Made by a program: the position numbers and the translations under genes. Below, piece by piece: positions 9,097 to 17,321 of a DNA stretch of 64,000 nt (positions within the stretch are counted from its first letter, which is position 1; every line of letters begins with the position of its first letter). The notes beneath the pieces are model-generated. The model was given only the letters and a program-made list of their open reading frames with translations. It had not been told where the DNA came from and did not search any database. This DNA comes from Mesorhizobium loti (GTDB lineage Bacteria > Pseudomonadota > Alphaproteobacteria > Rhizobiales > Rhizobiaceae), in assembly GCA_014189435.1 (NCBI GenBank), contig CP050293.1:4593001-4657000 (forward strand), in the 5' to 3' direction.

Positions 9097-9139
9097 CGTC
9101 TTGTCCGAGCGGGAACTTTGTTTTGACTGAGCGCGCACT
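9097..9139. repeat. 43-bp direct repeat, copy 1
   Basis: Forty-three bases beginning CGTCTTGTCCGAGCGGGAAC and ending GAGCGCGCACT recur without a mismatch at 10816-10858 in the same orientation. This copy lies in the gap between the SDR and yceI genes. The pair brackets the yceI and membrane-protein genes. I see no terminal inverted repeats or coding capacity, so it looks like a dispersed intergenic repeat. Confidence 0.85.
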
Positions 9140-9206
9140 TCGCCTGTCCGATGACGTGCCGCGCGACCTTTCGATCGCGCGGCCGCGCCCGTAAGATGCA
9201 GGCGGC

Positions 9207-9791
9207 TTATTTCTTCACCGCTTCGAGATCGATGACGATGTCGACATCCGGGCCGAGGCCGAAGCCGGCGGCGGCCTTGGCCATCGGGAAGTCGGCGGTG
9301 CTGACCTTGCCCGTCGCGGTGAACGCCGCCTTGGTCAGCGTCGCATCCCACGGCGCCGGCGCTTCGTTGATGAGCGTGACGTCGAGCGTGATCTCCTTGG
9401 CGACACCGCTGATGGTCAAATTGCCGGTCACCTTGCCGGTTGTGTCGCTCACCTTCTCGACCTTGGTGCTCTCGAAGGAGATTTTCGGAAACTCAGCCGC
9501 GTTGAAGAAATCGGGGCCTTTCAAATCGCTGTCGCGCTGGTCGTAGGCGGTGTGGACCGAGCCGACGTCAAGCTCCGCCTTGACACTGCTCTTCGACACG
9601 TCAGCCTTGTCCATGACGATGGTGCCCGACGCAGCGTCGAACTGGCCATGCGCGATGCCGTAGATGCCGTGCTTGATGGTGAAGGTCACCCAGCTGTGCT
9701 GGCCGTCGATCTCGTAAACGTCGGCATGGGCGGCCGACGCCATTGCAGAGGCGCCGATGAAGGCAAGGGCGGCGATCAGTTTTCTTGTCAT
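9207..9791 (-). CDS. YceI-family periplasmic lipid-binding protein
   Basis: This 194-residue protein has a signal peptide ending ASAAHA and then the YceI lipocalin-like barrel opening YEIDGQHSWVTFTIKHGIYG. YceI proteins bind isoprenoid or other hydrophobic molecules in the periplasm. ATG 9791 is preferred over the preceding GTG 9794 because GGGAGA lies at suitable spacing. It is bracketed with the membrane-protein gene by two copies of a 43-bp repeat. A role in respiratory quinone or stress physiology is possible but not shown by the sequence. Confidence 0.9.
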   Translation of the reverse strand: MTRKLIAALAFIGASAMASAAHADVYEIDGQHSWVTFTIKHGIYGIAHGQFDAASGTIVMDKADVSKSSVKAELDVGSVHTAYDQRDSDLKGPDFFNAAEFPKISFESTKVEKVSDTTGKVTGNLTISGVAKEITLDVTLINEAPAPWDATLTKAAFTATGKVSTADFPMAKAAAGFGLGPDVDIVIDLEAVKK

Positions 9792-9836
9792 CACATATCT
9801 CTCCCGGTTGTTCGAAGGTTGGTTGTCGCTATTGGC

Positions 9837-10745
9837 TCAGGAAAAGCCGAGTGCTGCCCCATGCGGCGCCCAGACGATCGCCACGAGCACAGCCAGCATC
9901 GCCGGTATGGCGATCAGGAGACCGGCAACCAGCGGCCGCAACGGCCGGCTGCCGGGAAGCAGGATTTGCAGCGGGCCAGGCAGAAACGCTGCCACGAGCA
10001 ACGGCATAGGCGAAAGCACCAGCGCGACGGGGTTGGCCTTCGGCGCCAGCAGAGCGACCTGAATGAGAGCCGTGCCAGCGGCGAAGAGAACGAGGAATTC
10101 GACGCCCTTGCCCCAGCCGGCTGCGTTGCGGCCGCGCAGCAGCGCGATGTATTCGACAAGGCACCAGCCGCCAATCAGCGCAGCGAGCGAGCCGAGCAAC
10201 TGGCCAACGACGATCGAGGCGCCGAGCACCGAGATGAAAGCGCCGGCGAGCGACAGAGCGAGCGCAGCGGCCGGCACAAGGAACGGCCGCTCGGCTGGCG
10301 GCGACGGCTCGGTCCGCATCGCCATCAGCGCCACCGCACCGGCCGCCGTCAGCAGGCCGACGACGATTGCCGCAGCCATTTGCAGATCCAGGGGACCGGC
10401 AAGGATGCGCCGCCAGCCGAGCCATGCGACGGCCACGACGATGGCAAAGGCAGCGAACACGCCGGCCCTTGGGCCGTTCAGCAAGCGCCCGAACAGCAGC
10501 CCGATGACAATGCCGGCGACCGCGAGATAGACCAGCTTCTGGCTGGCGGCAATTGGTGGAAAGGCCGGCGCGCCGACCGTATCCCAGTACAGGAACAGCA
10601 CCGCCGCGCCTGCGATCAGCGTGGCAATGACTGATGCTCCCGGGAGGACGAATTTCGCCAACAACACCAACACAATGCCGAGCAGCAAGGGCAGCGCAGC
10701 CGTGGTGACCATCGGATTGCCCAGAAACGCGCTCAACCGCTGCAA
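9837..10745 (-). CDS. Polytopic membrane protein of unknown function
   Basis: A 302-residue protein made almost entirely of hydrophobic helices, about nine or ten predicted membrane spans with short loops and no catalytic motif I recognise. It lies about 45 bp upstream of yceI on the same strand and is probably cotranscribed with it. Segments such as ASVIATLIAGAAVLFLYWDT and VGQLLGSLAALIGGWCLVEY are typical integral-membrane helices. I do not recognise the family. Confidence 0.65.
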   Translation of the reverse strand: MQRLSAFLGNPMVTTAALPLLLGIVLVLLAKFVLPGASVIATLIAGAAVLFLYWDTVGAPAFPPIAASQKLVYLAVAGIVIGLLFGRLLNGPRAGVFAAFAIVVAVAWLGWRRILAGPLDLQMAAAIVVGLLTAAGAVALMAMRTEPSPPAERPFLVPAAALALSLAGAFISVLGASIVVGQLLGSLAALIGGWCLVEYIALLRGRNAAGWGKGVEFLVLFAAGTALIQVALLAPKANPVALVLSPMPLLVAAFLPGPLQILLPGSRPLRPLVAGLLIAIPAMLAVLVAIVWAPHGAALGFS

Positions 10746-10815
10746 CCCTCCGACGTCGTTCTAGTCGAACCAGCGGTCCGATCTCGTTCTTCATCTTGAT
10801 TGGAGGAATGCCGGC

Positions 10816-10858
10816 CGTCTTGTCCGAGCGGGAACTTTGTTTTGACTGAGCGCGCACT
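10816..10858. repeat. 43-bp direct repeat, copy 2
   Basis: Exact second copy of the 43-base unit at 9097-9139, in the same orientation. It lies between the divergent membrane-protein and aldehyde dehydrogenase genes, roughly 80 bp upstream of the latter, and could therefore overlap its control region. Confidence 0.85.
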
Positions 10859-10937
10859 CGTGTCGTCAACAGCTTGAACGGTTCCGTCCCGCTCCATATC
10901 GCTTCAGACATGTTCATCATCAGTCGAGGAGGATGGC

Positions 10938-12440
10938 GTGAACGAAAGAACTGTGCCGCCGATCAGTGCTGCTGCCGCCGCTTTCCTGGCCCGCTCACAT
11001 CGTCCGTTCATCAATGGGCGTTTCGTGGAAGGCCTTGCAGGTGACGGACTCGCCGTTGACGATTCCGCATCCGGCGAGATTGTCGCCCGCGTCCCCGAAA
11101 GCGGTCCGGAGCTCGTCGACCAGGCGGTGCGCGCGGCGCGTGCGGCGCTTGAGGGACCGTGGGCGTCGATGCGGCCGGTCGACCGCCAGAACCTGATGCT
11201 GAAATTGGCCGACGCGGTCGAGGCCGATGCTGACCTGCTGGCCGAGATCGAAAGCATCGAGAACGGCAAGTCGCTCGGCGTTGCCCGCATGCTGAGCGTC
11301 GGCGGCACGGTCGACTGGCTGCGCTACTATGCCGGTTGGGCGACCAAGATCGAGGGCTCGACCTTTCAGGTTTCCATCCCCGTGCCACCGGGTGCAAAAC
11401 ACCATGCGATGACGGTGATGGAGCCGGTCGGCGTCGTCGGCGCCATCGTGCCGTGGAATTTTCCATTGCTGATCGGCATGTGGAAGATCGCGCCTGCGCT
11501 GGCCTGCGGCTGCACGGTGGTGCTGAAGCCGCCGCAGGAAACGCCGCTTGGCCTGCTCAGGCTCGCCAAACTCATCGAAGCGGTCGGCTTCCCGCCCGGC
11601 GTTGTCAACATCGTCACCGGCAGCGGTGCGGTCACCGGCGAAGCGCTGATCCGCCACCCCGGCATCGACAAGCTGACCTTCACCGGATCGACGGAGGTCG
11701 GCAAGCGCGTCGGCCATGCCGCGGTCGACCGCGTAGCGCGCTTTACGCTGGAGCTTGGCTCGAAATCGCCGATGATACTGCTGGCCGACATGGAGGAAGG
11801 CGTCGAGCCGCTGATCGCCGGGCTCGGCATGTTCTTCAACCAGGGCCAGGTCTGCACCTCGGCCTCAAGGCTGTTGATAGAAAAGTCGATCTACGACCGC
11901 ACGCTGGCACGGCTCGCCGAAATCGCCGACGGCATGACGTTGGGCTCCGGCCGCGACGCCGAGGCGCAGATCAACCCGCTGGTCTCGGCCAAGCACAGGA
12001 AGAGCGTCGAGGGCTTTGTCGAGCGCAGCCTGGCCGCCGGCGGCGAACGCGTCAGCGGCGCGCGGCCGGTGCCCGGCAAGGGCCATTATGTGGCGCCGAC
12101 CATCCTGCACAATGTCAGGCCAGACATGGAGATCGTGCGCGAGGAGGTGTTCGGGCCTGTCGTGGCGGCGATGCCGGTCGCTGACCTCGACGAGGCGATC
12201 CGCGTCGCCAACGACACGCGCTACGGCCTGTCGGCTTCGATCTGGACCCGCGACATGGGCAAGGCGATGACCGCCGTCCACGGCCTCAAGGCCGGCACGG
12301 TATGGGCCAATTCGCACAACACGCTAGACCCAAACGCGCCGTTCGGCGGCTTCAAGCAATCCGGTATCGGCCGCGAGCATGGCCGCGCCGCGATCGACGG
12401 TTATCTCGAGATGAAAACCGTCATCATGCGCTACGCCTGA
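10938..12440 (+). CDS. NAD(P)-dependent aldehyde dehydrogenase
   Basis: This 500-residue aldehyde dehydrogenase superfamily member starts at GTG 10938, directly behind GAGGAGGA. It has the Rossmann glycine motif FTGSTEVG, the general base Glu272 in LELGSK and the catalytic nucleophile Cys306 in NQGQVCTSASR. The C-terminal FGGFKQSGIGREHG fits the betaine/gamma-aminobutyraldehyde-like class. It oxidises an aldehyde to a carboxylate in the cytoplasm. The GMC oxidoreductase gene starts three bases downstream, so the pair can convert an alcohol through an aldehyde to an acid. The exact substrate is not determined. Confidence 0.92.
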   Translation: MNERTVPPISAAAAAFLARSHRPFINGRFVEGLAGDGLAVDDSASGEIVARVPESGPELVDQAVRAARAALEGPWASMRPVDRQNLMLKLADAVEADADLLAEIESIENGKSLGVARMLSVGGTVDWLRYYAGWATKIEGSTFQVSIPVPPGAKHHAMTVMEPVGVVGAIVPWNFPLLIGMWKIAPALACGCTVVLKPPQETPLGLLRLAKLIEAVGFPPGVVNIVTGSGAVTGEALIRHPGIDKLTFTGSTEVGKRVGHAAVDRVARFTLELGSKSPMILLADMEEGVEPLIAGLGMFFNQGQVCTSASRLLIEKSIYDRTLARLAEIADGMTLGSGRDAEAQINPLVSAKHRKSVEGFVERSLAAGGERVSGARPVPGKGHYVAPTILHNVRPDMEIVREEVFGPVVAAMPVADLDEAIRVANDTRYGLSASIWTRDMGKAMTAVHGLKAGTVWANSHNTLDPNAPFGGFKQSGIGREHGRAAIDGYLEMKTVIMRYA

Positions 12441-12443
12441 GCC

Positions 12444-14030
12444 ATGACAAAAACCTACGACTACATCATCGCCGGCGCCGGCTCGGCCGGCTGCACGCTG
12501 GCCAACCGGCTGGTCAGCGCGGGCAAGCGCGTGCTTCTGGTCGAGGCCGGGCCCGCGGACAATTCCCGCTTCATCGACATGCCCGCCACCTTCGCCAAGG
12601 TAATCGGCACGACACGCAGCTGGATCTACCAGTCGGACCCTGAGCCAAGCGTCGGCGGCCGCACCTTGCCGATCCCGCAGGGCCGCACGCTGGGCGGCGG
12701 CTCGTCAATCAACGCCATGCTCTATATCAGGGGCCAGCCTGAGGATTATGACGGCTGGCGCGATCTCGGCTGCCCCGGCTGGGGCTGGGACGACGTGCTG
12801 CCGGTCTACAGGCGACTGGAGCGCAACGAGCGGCTGGCCGGCGATCGCCACGGCAATGCCGGTCCGCTGCCGGTGTCGGACCCGCGCCACAGGCATCCGC
12901 TGTCGCTGGCCTATGTCAAGGCCGCTCAGCAGGCTGGCTACAGATACAACGATGACTTCAACGGCGAGGAGCAGGCAGGCGTCGGCTTCTACCAGACGAC
13001 GACCGCGAACGGCGAGCGGCAGTCGGCGGCAAAGGTGTTCCTGAAGCCGCTGGCCGGCAACGCCAACCTTACGGTGATCACCGATGCGCTGATCACCGGG
13101 CTGACGCTGGAGAATGGCGCGGCGAGCGGGCTTGCCTACACCACAGCGGATGGGCAGAGTTGCACGGTCACCGCCGAGGCCGAAGTGATCCTCGCCGCCG
13201 GCGCGCTTGCCACCCCGAAGCTGATGATGCTGTCGGGCCTGGGGCCGGCCGAGCATCTGGCGGAATTGGGCATTCCTGTGATCCGCGACATGCCGGCGGT
13301 CGGCCGCGACCTGCAGGACCATGTCGCGGCACCGCTCTATGCGCTGACCCGCAAGCCGATCTCGCTGCTCGGCCAGGATCGCGGCCTGAAGGCGCTGCGC
13401 CATGGCATCGAGTATCTGCTGTTTCGCAGCGGCCTGCTCACCTCCAACGTGGTCGAGAGCGGCGGGTTCTTCGACACCGACGGCGACGGCCGGCCCGATG
13501 TGCAATTCCATGTGCTGCCGGTGATGATCGAAAGCGCCGAGCATGGCTCGATCGAGCGCCACGGCATGGAGATCAATCCTTGCGTGCTCCGGCCGAAATC
13601 ACGCGGCACGATCCTGTTGCGGTCACGCGATCCGCAGGCGCCGATTCGTTTCACCACCGGCTTCCTGTCGCACCCTGACGACCTCGCCACGCTGCTCGCC
13701 GGCATGAAGATCGCCCGCACCGTCCTGCGCCAGCCGGCGTTGGAGGAAGTGATCGCCGAGGAGCTCGCGCCCAGCAATGCCGACGACCTTCCAGATCAGA
13801 CCATCGTTGACCACATTATTCGCCACGCCAAGACGGTCTATCACCCCTCGGGAACCTGCCGCATGGGCTCGGACGAAACCGCGGTGGTCGATCCGCAACT
13901 TCGGGTGCGCGGCGTGCCGCGCCTGCGCATTGCAGATGCCTCGATCATGCCGCGCCTGATCAGCGGCAACACCAACGCGCCGGCGATCATGATCGGCGAC
14001 CGCTGCGCCGATTTCATTCTTGGGGCATAG
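12444..14030 (+). CDS. GMC-family FAD oxidoreductase, choline dehydrogenase-like
   Basis: Flavoprotein of 528 residues with N-terminal FAD motif GAGSAG at residues 11-16, the GMC signatures GRTLGGGSSINAMLY and GALATPKLMMLSGLGP, and C-terminal catalytic motifs with the active-site His in VYHPSGTCRMG and Asn in SGNTNAPAIMIG. These enzymes oxidise primary alcohols such as choline or polyethylene glycols to aldehydes. Coupling to the aldehyde dehydrogenase immediately upstream is strongly suggested by the three-base spacing. It may feed electrons to the respiratory chain. Specificity for choline itself is not supported, since no betaine-specific neighbour is present. Confidence 0.9.
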   Translation: MTKTYDYIIAGAGSAGCTLANRLVSAGKRVLLVEAGPADNSRFIDMPATFAKVIGTTRSWIYQSDPEPSVGGRTLPIPQGRTLGGGSSINAMLYIRGQPEDYDGWRDLGCPGWGWDDVLPVYRRLERNERLAGDRHGNAGPLPVSDPRHRHPLSLAYVKAAQQAGYRYNDDFNGEEQAGVGFYQTTTANGERQSAAKVFLKPLAGNANLTVITDALITGLTLENGAASGLAYTTADGQSCTVTAEAEVILAAGALATPKLMMLSGLGPAEHLAELGIPVIRDMPAVGRDLQDHVAAPLYALTRKPISLLGQDRGLKALRHGIEYLLFRSGLLTSNVVESGGFFDTDGDGRPDVQFHVLPVMIESAEHGSIERHGMEINPCVLRPKSRGTILLRSRDPQAPIRFTTGFLSHPDDLATLLAGMKIARTVLRQPALEEVIAEELAPSNADDLPDQTIVDHIIRHAKTVYHPSGTCRMGSDETAVVDPQLRVRGVPRLRIADASIMPRLISGNTNAPAIMIGDRCADFILGA

Positions 14031-14044
14031 CTGCAAGCGAGACG

Positions 14045-14130
14045 TCAGCTCAGAGCAACCCAGGCGGTCTTCAGGTCGGTGTATTTGTCGAGCGCGTGCA
14101 GCGACTTGTCGCGACCGAAGCCGGATGCCA
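14045..14130 (-). pseudogene. Aldehyde dehydrogenase C-terminal remnant
   Basis: The minus strand encodes SGFGRDKSLHALDKYTDLKT followed by AWVALS and a TGA stop. This is the characteristic C-terminus of a PuuC-like or betaine-type aldehyde dehydrogenase. Homology ends abruptly upstream near base 14130, so about 95 percent of the gene is missing. It is not a piece of the neighbouring intact aldehyde dehydrogenase, whose C-terminus differs and lies on the other strand. It marks a recombination or deletion boundary next to the att-like site. Confidence 0.75.
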
Positions 14131-14234
14131 TCGCGCCCGAAAAAGTTACCGATGGCGCTCGATCCGGATCAAGCGCGCGCATAAAGGCGGCAGCGTTCCG
14201 AATCCAGTCTGAATCGCTGCTTTTTCTGCGAAAA

Positions 14235-14282
14235 ACTACGCCGATGTACGCCAGACTACGCTAACCCCTACTCCCACTCGAT
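14235..14282 (-). other. Putative attachment site with guaA 3' end core
   Basis: Bases 14268-14282 read on the minus strand as ATCGAGTGGGAGTAG, encoding IEWE and a stop, which matches the conserved C-terminus of GMP synthase. The rest of guaA is absent on either side. On the other side of the core, TACGC occurs at 14237, 14247 and 14257, an exact 10-bp period suitable for a protein bound to one face of the helix. The guaA 3' end is a known integration site for mesorhizobial integrative elements using IntG-type recombinases. No recombinase gene is in the window, so this remains an inference. Confidence 0.5.
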
Positions 14283-14992
14283 TATTTCCTGGCGCCATAA
14301 GCAATTGATTTTCCCCACTAAAAAAATTATGGCAGAACGCCATACCGTCAGGTAGACCGTCAAAAAACCGCGCTCTTGAAAACACTGGTTATTTGGCCCG
14401 ATTTCGGAAAAGCACTTTCCGCCATCTATCGCCAGGCCCCGGCCAAGAAGCCCACGCGAGCCGTAGTCAAATCAACCCGCCGAATCCCCGCCCAAGCACG
14501 ACGAGGATCGTTCGTGGCCTATGGACTATACCGTCACGATGGCTCCATCGCCACACGCGGCAGGCCATCTAGATTCAAAGCGCCGATTGCCCGCTCCCCT
14601 GCTGAGGTTAGTCGACACTCTGGGCTTTGTGGCCTCCAGTTCAAGCGCCGCGCGTGGGCACCTCAACCATCCCCGCAAAGACGCTTGCAAGCCCTTGTGA
14701 CGACGAGCGAGCCCTCCTTCTTCATTAGTAAGGAGATCGGCCAGCGCCAGCGCAACCTCCCCTGTTTGCAGCCTTACTGCTGGAGAACCTTCCAGCTTCC
14801 CTTGATCGTCGAAGATTACGAGCGCGCGGTCGTAGGCGACGGCTCACATGTCCAGCGGCCGAAGCCCGTCTGCAACGGTGCGAGTAACGCAGCGTCCCCC
14901 AACTTCTCGACGACGCTAAACGTCGGCACCGCCATTCGCAACTTGTATCAGACGGCACCATATGATATTCCTCGATAAGAAGGAGTCTTCAT
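14283..14992. other. Junction DNA without an intact gene
   Basis: These 710 bases between the att-like core and the HTH-helicase start have no intact gene I can support. A plus-strand frame from 14376 exists but has poor protein-like composition. The stretch 14526-14843 on the minus strand is annotated separately as a coding relic. The last 50 bases must hold the promoter and ribosome-binding site of the helicase. Confidence 0.5.
14526..14843 (-). pseudogene. Degraded coding relic, family unknown
   Basis: One minus-strand frame stays open for 105 codons with protein-like composition, including YDRALVIFDDQGKLEGSPAV and GEVALALADLLTNEEGGLAR, but has no usable start and is preceded in frame by TGA at 14846-14844. 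Protein-like sequence upstream continues across that stop (VADGLRPLDM). I read it as the remains of a small gene. I do not recognise the family, and an accidental open frame in high-GC DNA cannot be excluded. Confidence 0.3.
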
Positions 14993-16993
14993 ATGGCCGA
15001 CGAATGGATGACGATCGAGGAAACGTCGCGGTACCTGCAGCTCGGCAAAACGGCTCTGTACGACCTCGCGCGCGAAGGGTCCCTTCCATCTAACAAGGTC
15101 GGGAGCAAATGGCTCTTCAGCAAAACCGATTTGGATGCGTGGGTTCGCTCAAACATCCCGCTGGAACAGTACTTCCTCAAGACGCCCGCACACATTGACG
15201 AGAACCTCCAACTCCGCGAACCGCAAGTCGAAGCTTACCAGGCCCTGTACGAATATTTCAAAGAGGGCGGCAAAACAGCCATCATCCAGATTCCTGTCGG
15301 CTGCGGGAAATCAGGCATCGCCGCGATCGCGCCGTTTGGGATCGCAAAGGGTCGCGTGCTGGTAGTTGCGCCCAATCTCACGATCAAGGAGGGTCTGTTC
15401 GAGGCGCTTGATGTCACAAACCGGCAGAAGTGCTTCTGGCGTAAGCGGAATATCCTCACTGACGAGGCAATGATTGGCGGGCCCTTCGCGACGACGCTGG
15501 ACACCGGAAACATATCCGTTTGCGAGAAGTCTCACTTCATCGTGTCGAACGTGCAGCAGCTCGCAACCAACACGGACAAATGGCTCTACAAATTTCCCAA
15601 GGATTTCATCGACCTGATCATCGTCGACGAAGCTCACCACTCGCCGGCTGAAAGTTGGAAGAAGGTTCTTGAGCACTTCGACGGTGCGCGCGTCATCAAC
15701 ATGACTGCCACGCCGTTCCGCGGCGACGGGCAGGAAATCGCCGGTGATCTCGTCTATCGATACCCGTTCAAGAAAGCGACATTTAAAGGCTACATCAAGC
15801 GCATCACGGCATCCTACGCCGCGCCAACCGAACTTGAATTCACGGCGAAGGGCGAGACCAAGGTCTATTCGCTTGATGACGTGCTGGCGATGAAGGACAA
15901 GGACTGGTTTAGCCGAGGGATCGCGCTCTCAGATCCATGCAACCAAACCATCGTGGACAACAGCCTCGAAAAGCTTGAGCTGTTGAGAGAGACCGGCACC
16001 GCGCACCAGTTGATCGCCGTCGCTTGCAGCGTGAATCACGCTCGCAGGATCACGGCGATGTACGAAGCGCGGGGTTTTAAGGCGGACCTCATCTACAGCG
16101 AAATGGACGAAGAGAAGAAGATCGAGGTTAAGCGGCGGCTGACGAGCGGCGAACTCGACTGCATCGTCCAAGTTCAGATGCTCGGCGAGGGCTTCGACCA
16201 TCCCAAATTAAGCGTTGCAGCAATCTTCCGACCATTTCGCACCTTGGCGCCGTACATTCAATTTGTCGGTCGGATCCTGCGCGTTATCGTGCAAAACAGT
16301 CCCGGCCACCCCGACAACTACGGTCACGTCGTAACGCACGCCGGCATGAACTTGGATGAGCGGCTGCGTGAATTCAAAATGTTTGAAAGCGACGATCAAA
16401 AGTTTTGGGAGGAAATCATTGGCGGGAAGGAACCGGAGGCGCCCGAGGAAGTGAAATCTGGCGAAGCGAGGATGAAGTTGTCTGAGCCGGTCGTCGTGAA
16501 TTACGAGATCGTCGACTCCCTCATTGAAGAACAATTCACGTCCGCAGAACAAGAAGACATTATCAGGGAGTTGCGTGAAAATCTCGAGCGGCTTGGCTTA
16601 GACCCGGATCAGGCGGAAGCGATCGTGCTCGCGCGCTCGACCACCCAAGCGACCTCGAAGGCCGCCCAGCCCTATCAGAAGCTTCCCATTCGCGAGTGGG
16701 AAATGCGCCGTAAAGGGCTCAACGATGAGGTCAGCCGTGCGGCAAATCTGCTCGTGAACAGGTTAGGCATCAATCGAGCGGGCCGTGAGATTGTCAATAG
16801 CGGCATACCTGCCACAAATAATTTTGTCGCTTGCGTCACCCTCATAAATAAGGAACTCAAGAAGAATAACCCGAAAGAACGCAAGGATTGGTCGACAGAA
16901 GAATTTGAGGGCGCCATCAAGAGCCTCGAAGAAATCCTCAACAATCTGACTAAAAGATATAAGGGGATTTTGGGTGGCAAAGCCAAAGGGTAA
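14993..16993 (+). CDS. HTH-SF2 helicase fusion protein
   Basis: A 666-residue fusion. Residues 5-52 form an excisionase/MerR-like helix-turn-helix (MTIEETSRYLQLGKTALYDL). Residues 75-460 form a ResIII-type superfamily 2 helicase with Walker A PVGCGKS (101-107), DEAH box VDEAHH (211-216), motif III TATPFRG (238-244), motif V MLGEGFDHP (396-404) and motif VI QFVGRILR (423-430). The C-terminal 200 residues are helical and unassigned. ATG 14993 follows AAGAAGGAG. A small cysteine-rich protein overlaps its 3' end. The gene converges on the GHKL-nuclease gene. Fusing a DNA-binding HTH to a helicase is unusual and suits a DNA-targeting defence role, which is inferred from context only. Confidence 0.85.
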   Translation: MADEWMTIEETSRYLQLGKTALYDLAREGSLPSNKVGSKWLFSKTDLDAWVRSNIPLEQYFLKTPAHIDENLQLREPQVEAYQALYEYFKEGGKTAIIQIPVGCGKSGIAAIAPFGIAKGRVLVVAPNLTIKEGLFEALDVTNRQKCFWRKRNILTDEAMIGGPFATTLDTGNISVCEKSHFIVSNVQQLATNTDKWLYKFPKDFIDLIIVDEAHHSPAESWKKVLEHFDGARVINMTATPFRGDGQEIAGDLVYRYPFKKATFKGYIKRITASYAAPTELEFTAKGETKVYSLDDVLAMKDKDWFSRGIALSDPCNQTIVDNSLEKLELLRETGTAHQLIAVACSVNHARRITAMYEARGFKADLIYSEMDEEKKIEVKRRLTSGELDCIVQVQMLGEGFDHPKLSVAAIFRPFRTLAPYIQFVGRILRVIVQNSPGHPDNYGHVVTHAGMNLDERLREFKMFESDDQKFWEEIIGGKEPEAPEEVKSGEARMKLSEPVVVNYEIVDSLIEEQFTSAEQEDIIRELRENLERLGLDPDQAEAIVLARSTTQATSKAAQPYQKLPIREWEMRRKGLNDEVSRAANLLVNRLGINRAGREIVNSGIPATNNFVACVTLINKELKKNNPKERKDWSTEEFEGAIKSLEEILNNLTKRYKGILGGKAKG

Positions 16994-17234
16994 GACCCCG
17001 TCGTTGCTCTCCATGTCGACCGGGTCGCCGGTTCTCCATACCTGCGGCAAGGCGACGAACTGCGATCGTTGCGAAGAGAGAATCGCGACTGCGGCAGCCT
17101 GCTTCCAGATCCCGAAGCAGAAGAGCGGCTTCACTGCCCGACCCATCTTCTGCATCGCCTGCACGAAGGAAATCGTGGAGAAGACAAAAGCCGACTTGCT
17201 TGTGATCGAAGCGGTGGTCCAGGCTCAGGCCTGA
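16974..17234 (+). CDS. Small cysteine-rich, putative zinc-binding protein
   Basis: An 86-residue protein that starts at GTG 16974, inside the last 20 bases of the helicase gene and behind AAGGGG, so translation is probably coupled. It has Cys24, Cys30, Cys33, Cys43, Cys60 and Cys63 plus His22, spaced as in a zinc ribbon or treble clef (CGKATNCDRC and FCIACTKEI). No catalytic motif is visible. It may be a small partner or DNA-contact subunit of the helicase. I do not recognise a named family. Confidence 0.65.
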   Translation: MAKPKGKTPSLLSMSTGSPVLHTCGKATNCDRCEERIATAAACFQIPKQKSGFTARPIFCIACTKEIVEKTKADLLVIEAVVQAQA

Positions 17235-17321
17235 GAGGACAGCGCTCGCAGGAGGCGGAACCTCCAGAACTTGCGACCGCCGATCCGCCAGCGTGAGGGA
17301 GTGCGAGTTTGCTAGCGGTCG

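Noticed and set aside
14376..14978. Plus-strand frame of 200 codons upstream of the helicase
   Set aside because: Composition is not protein-like, there is no ribosome-binding site, and the opposite strand has a more coherent relic.
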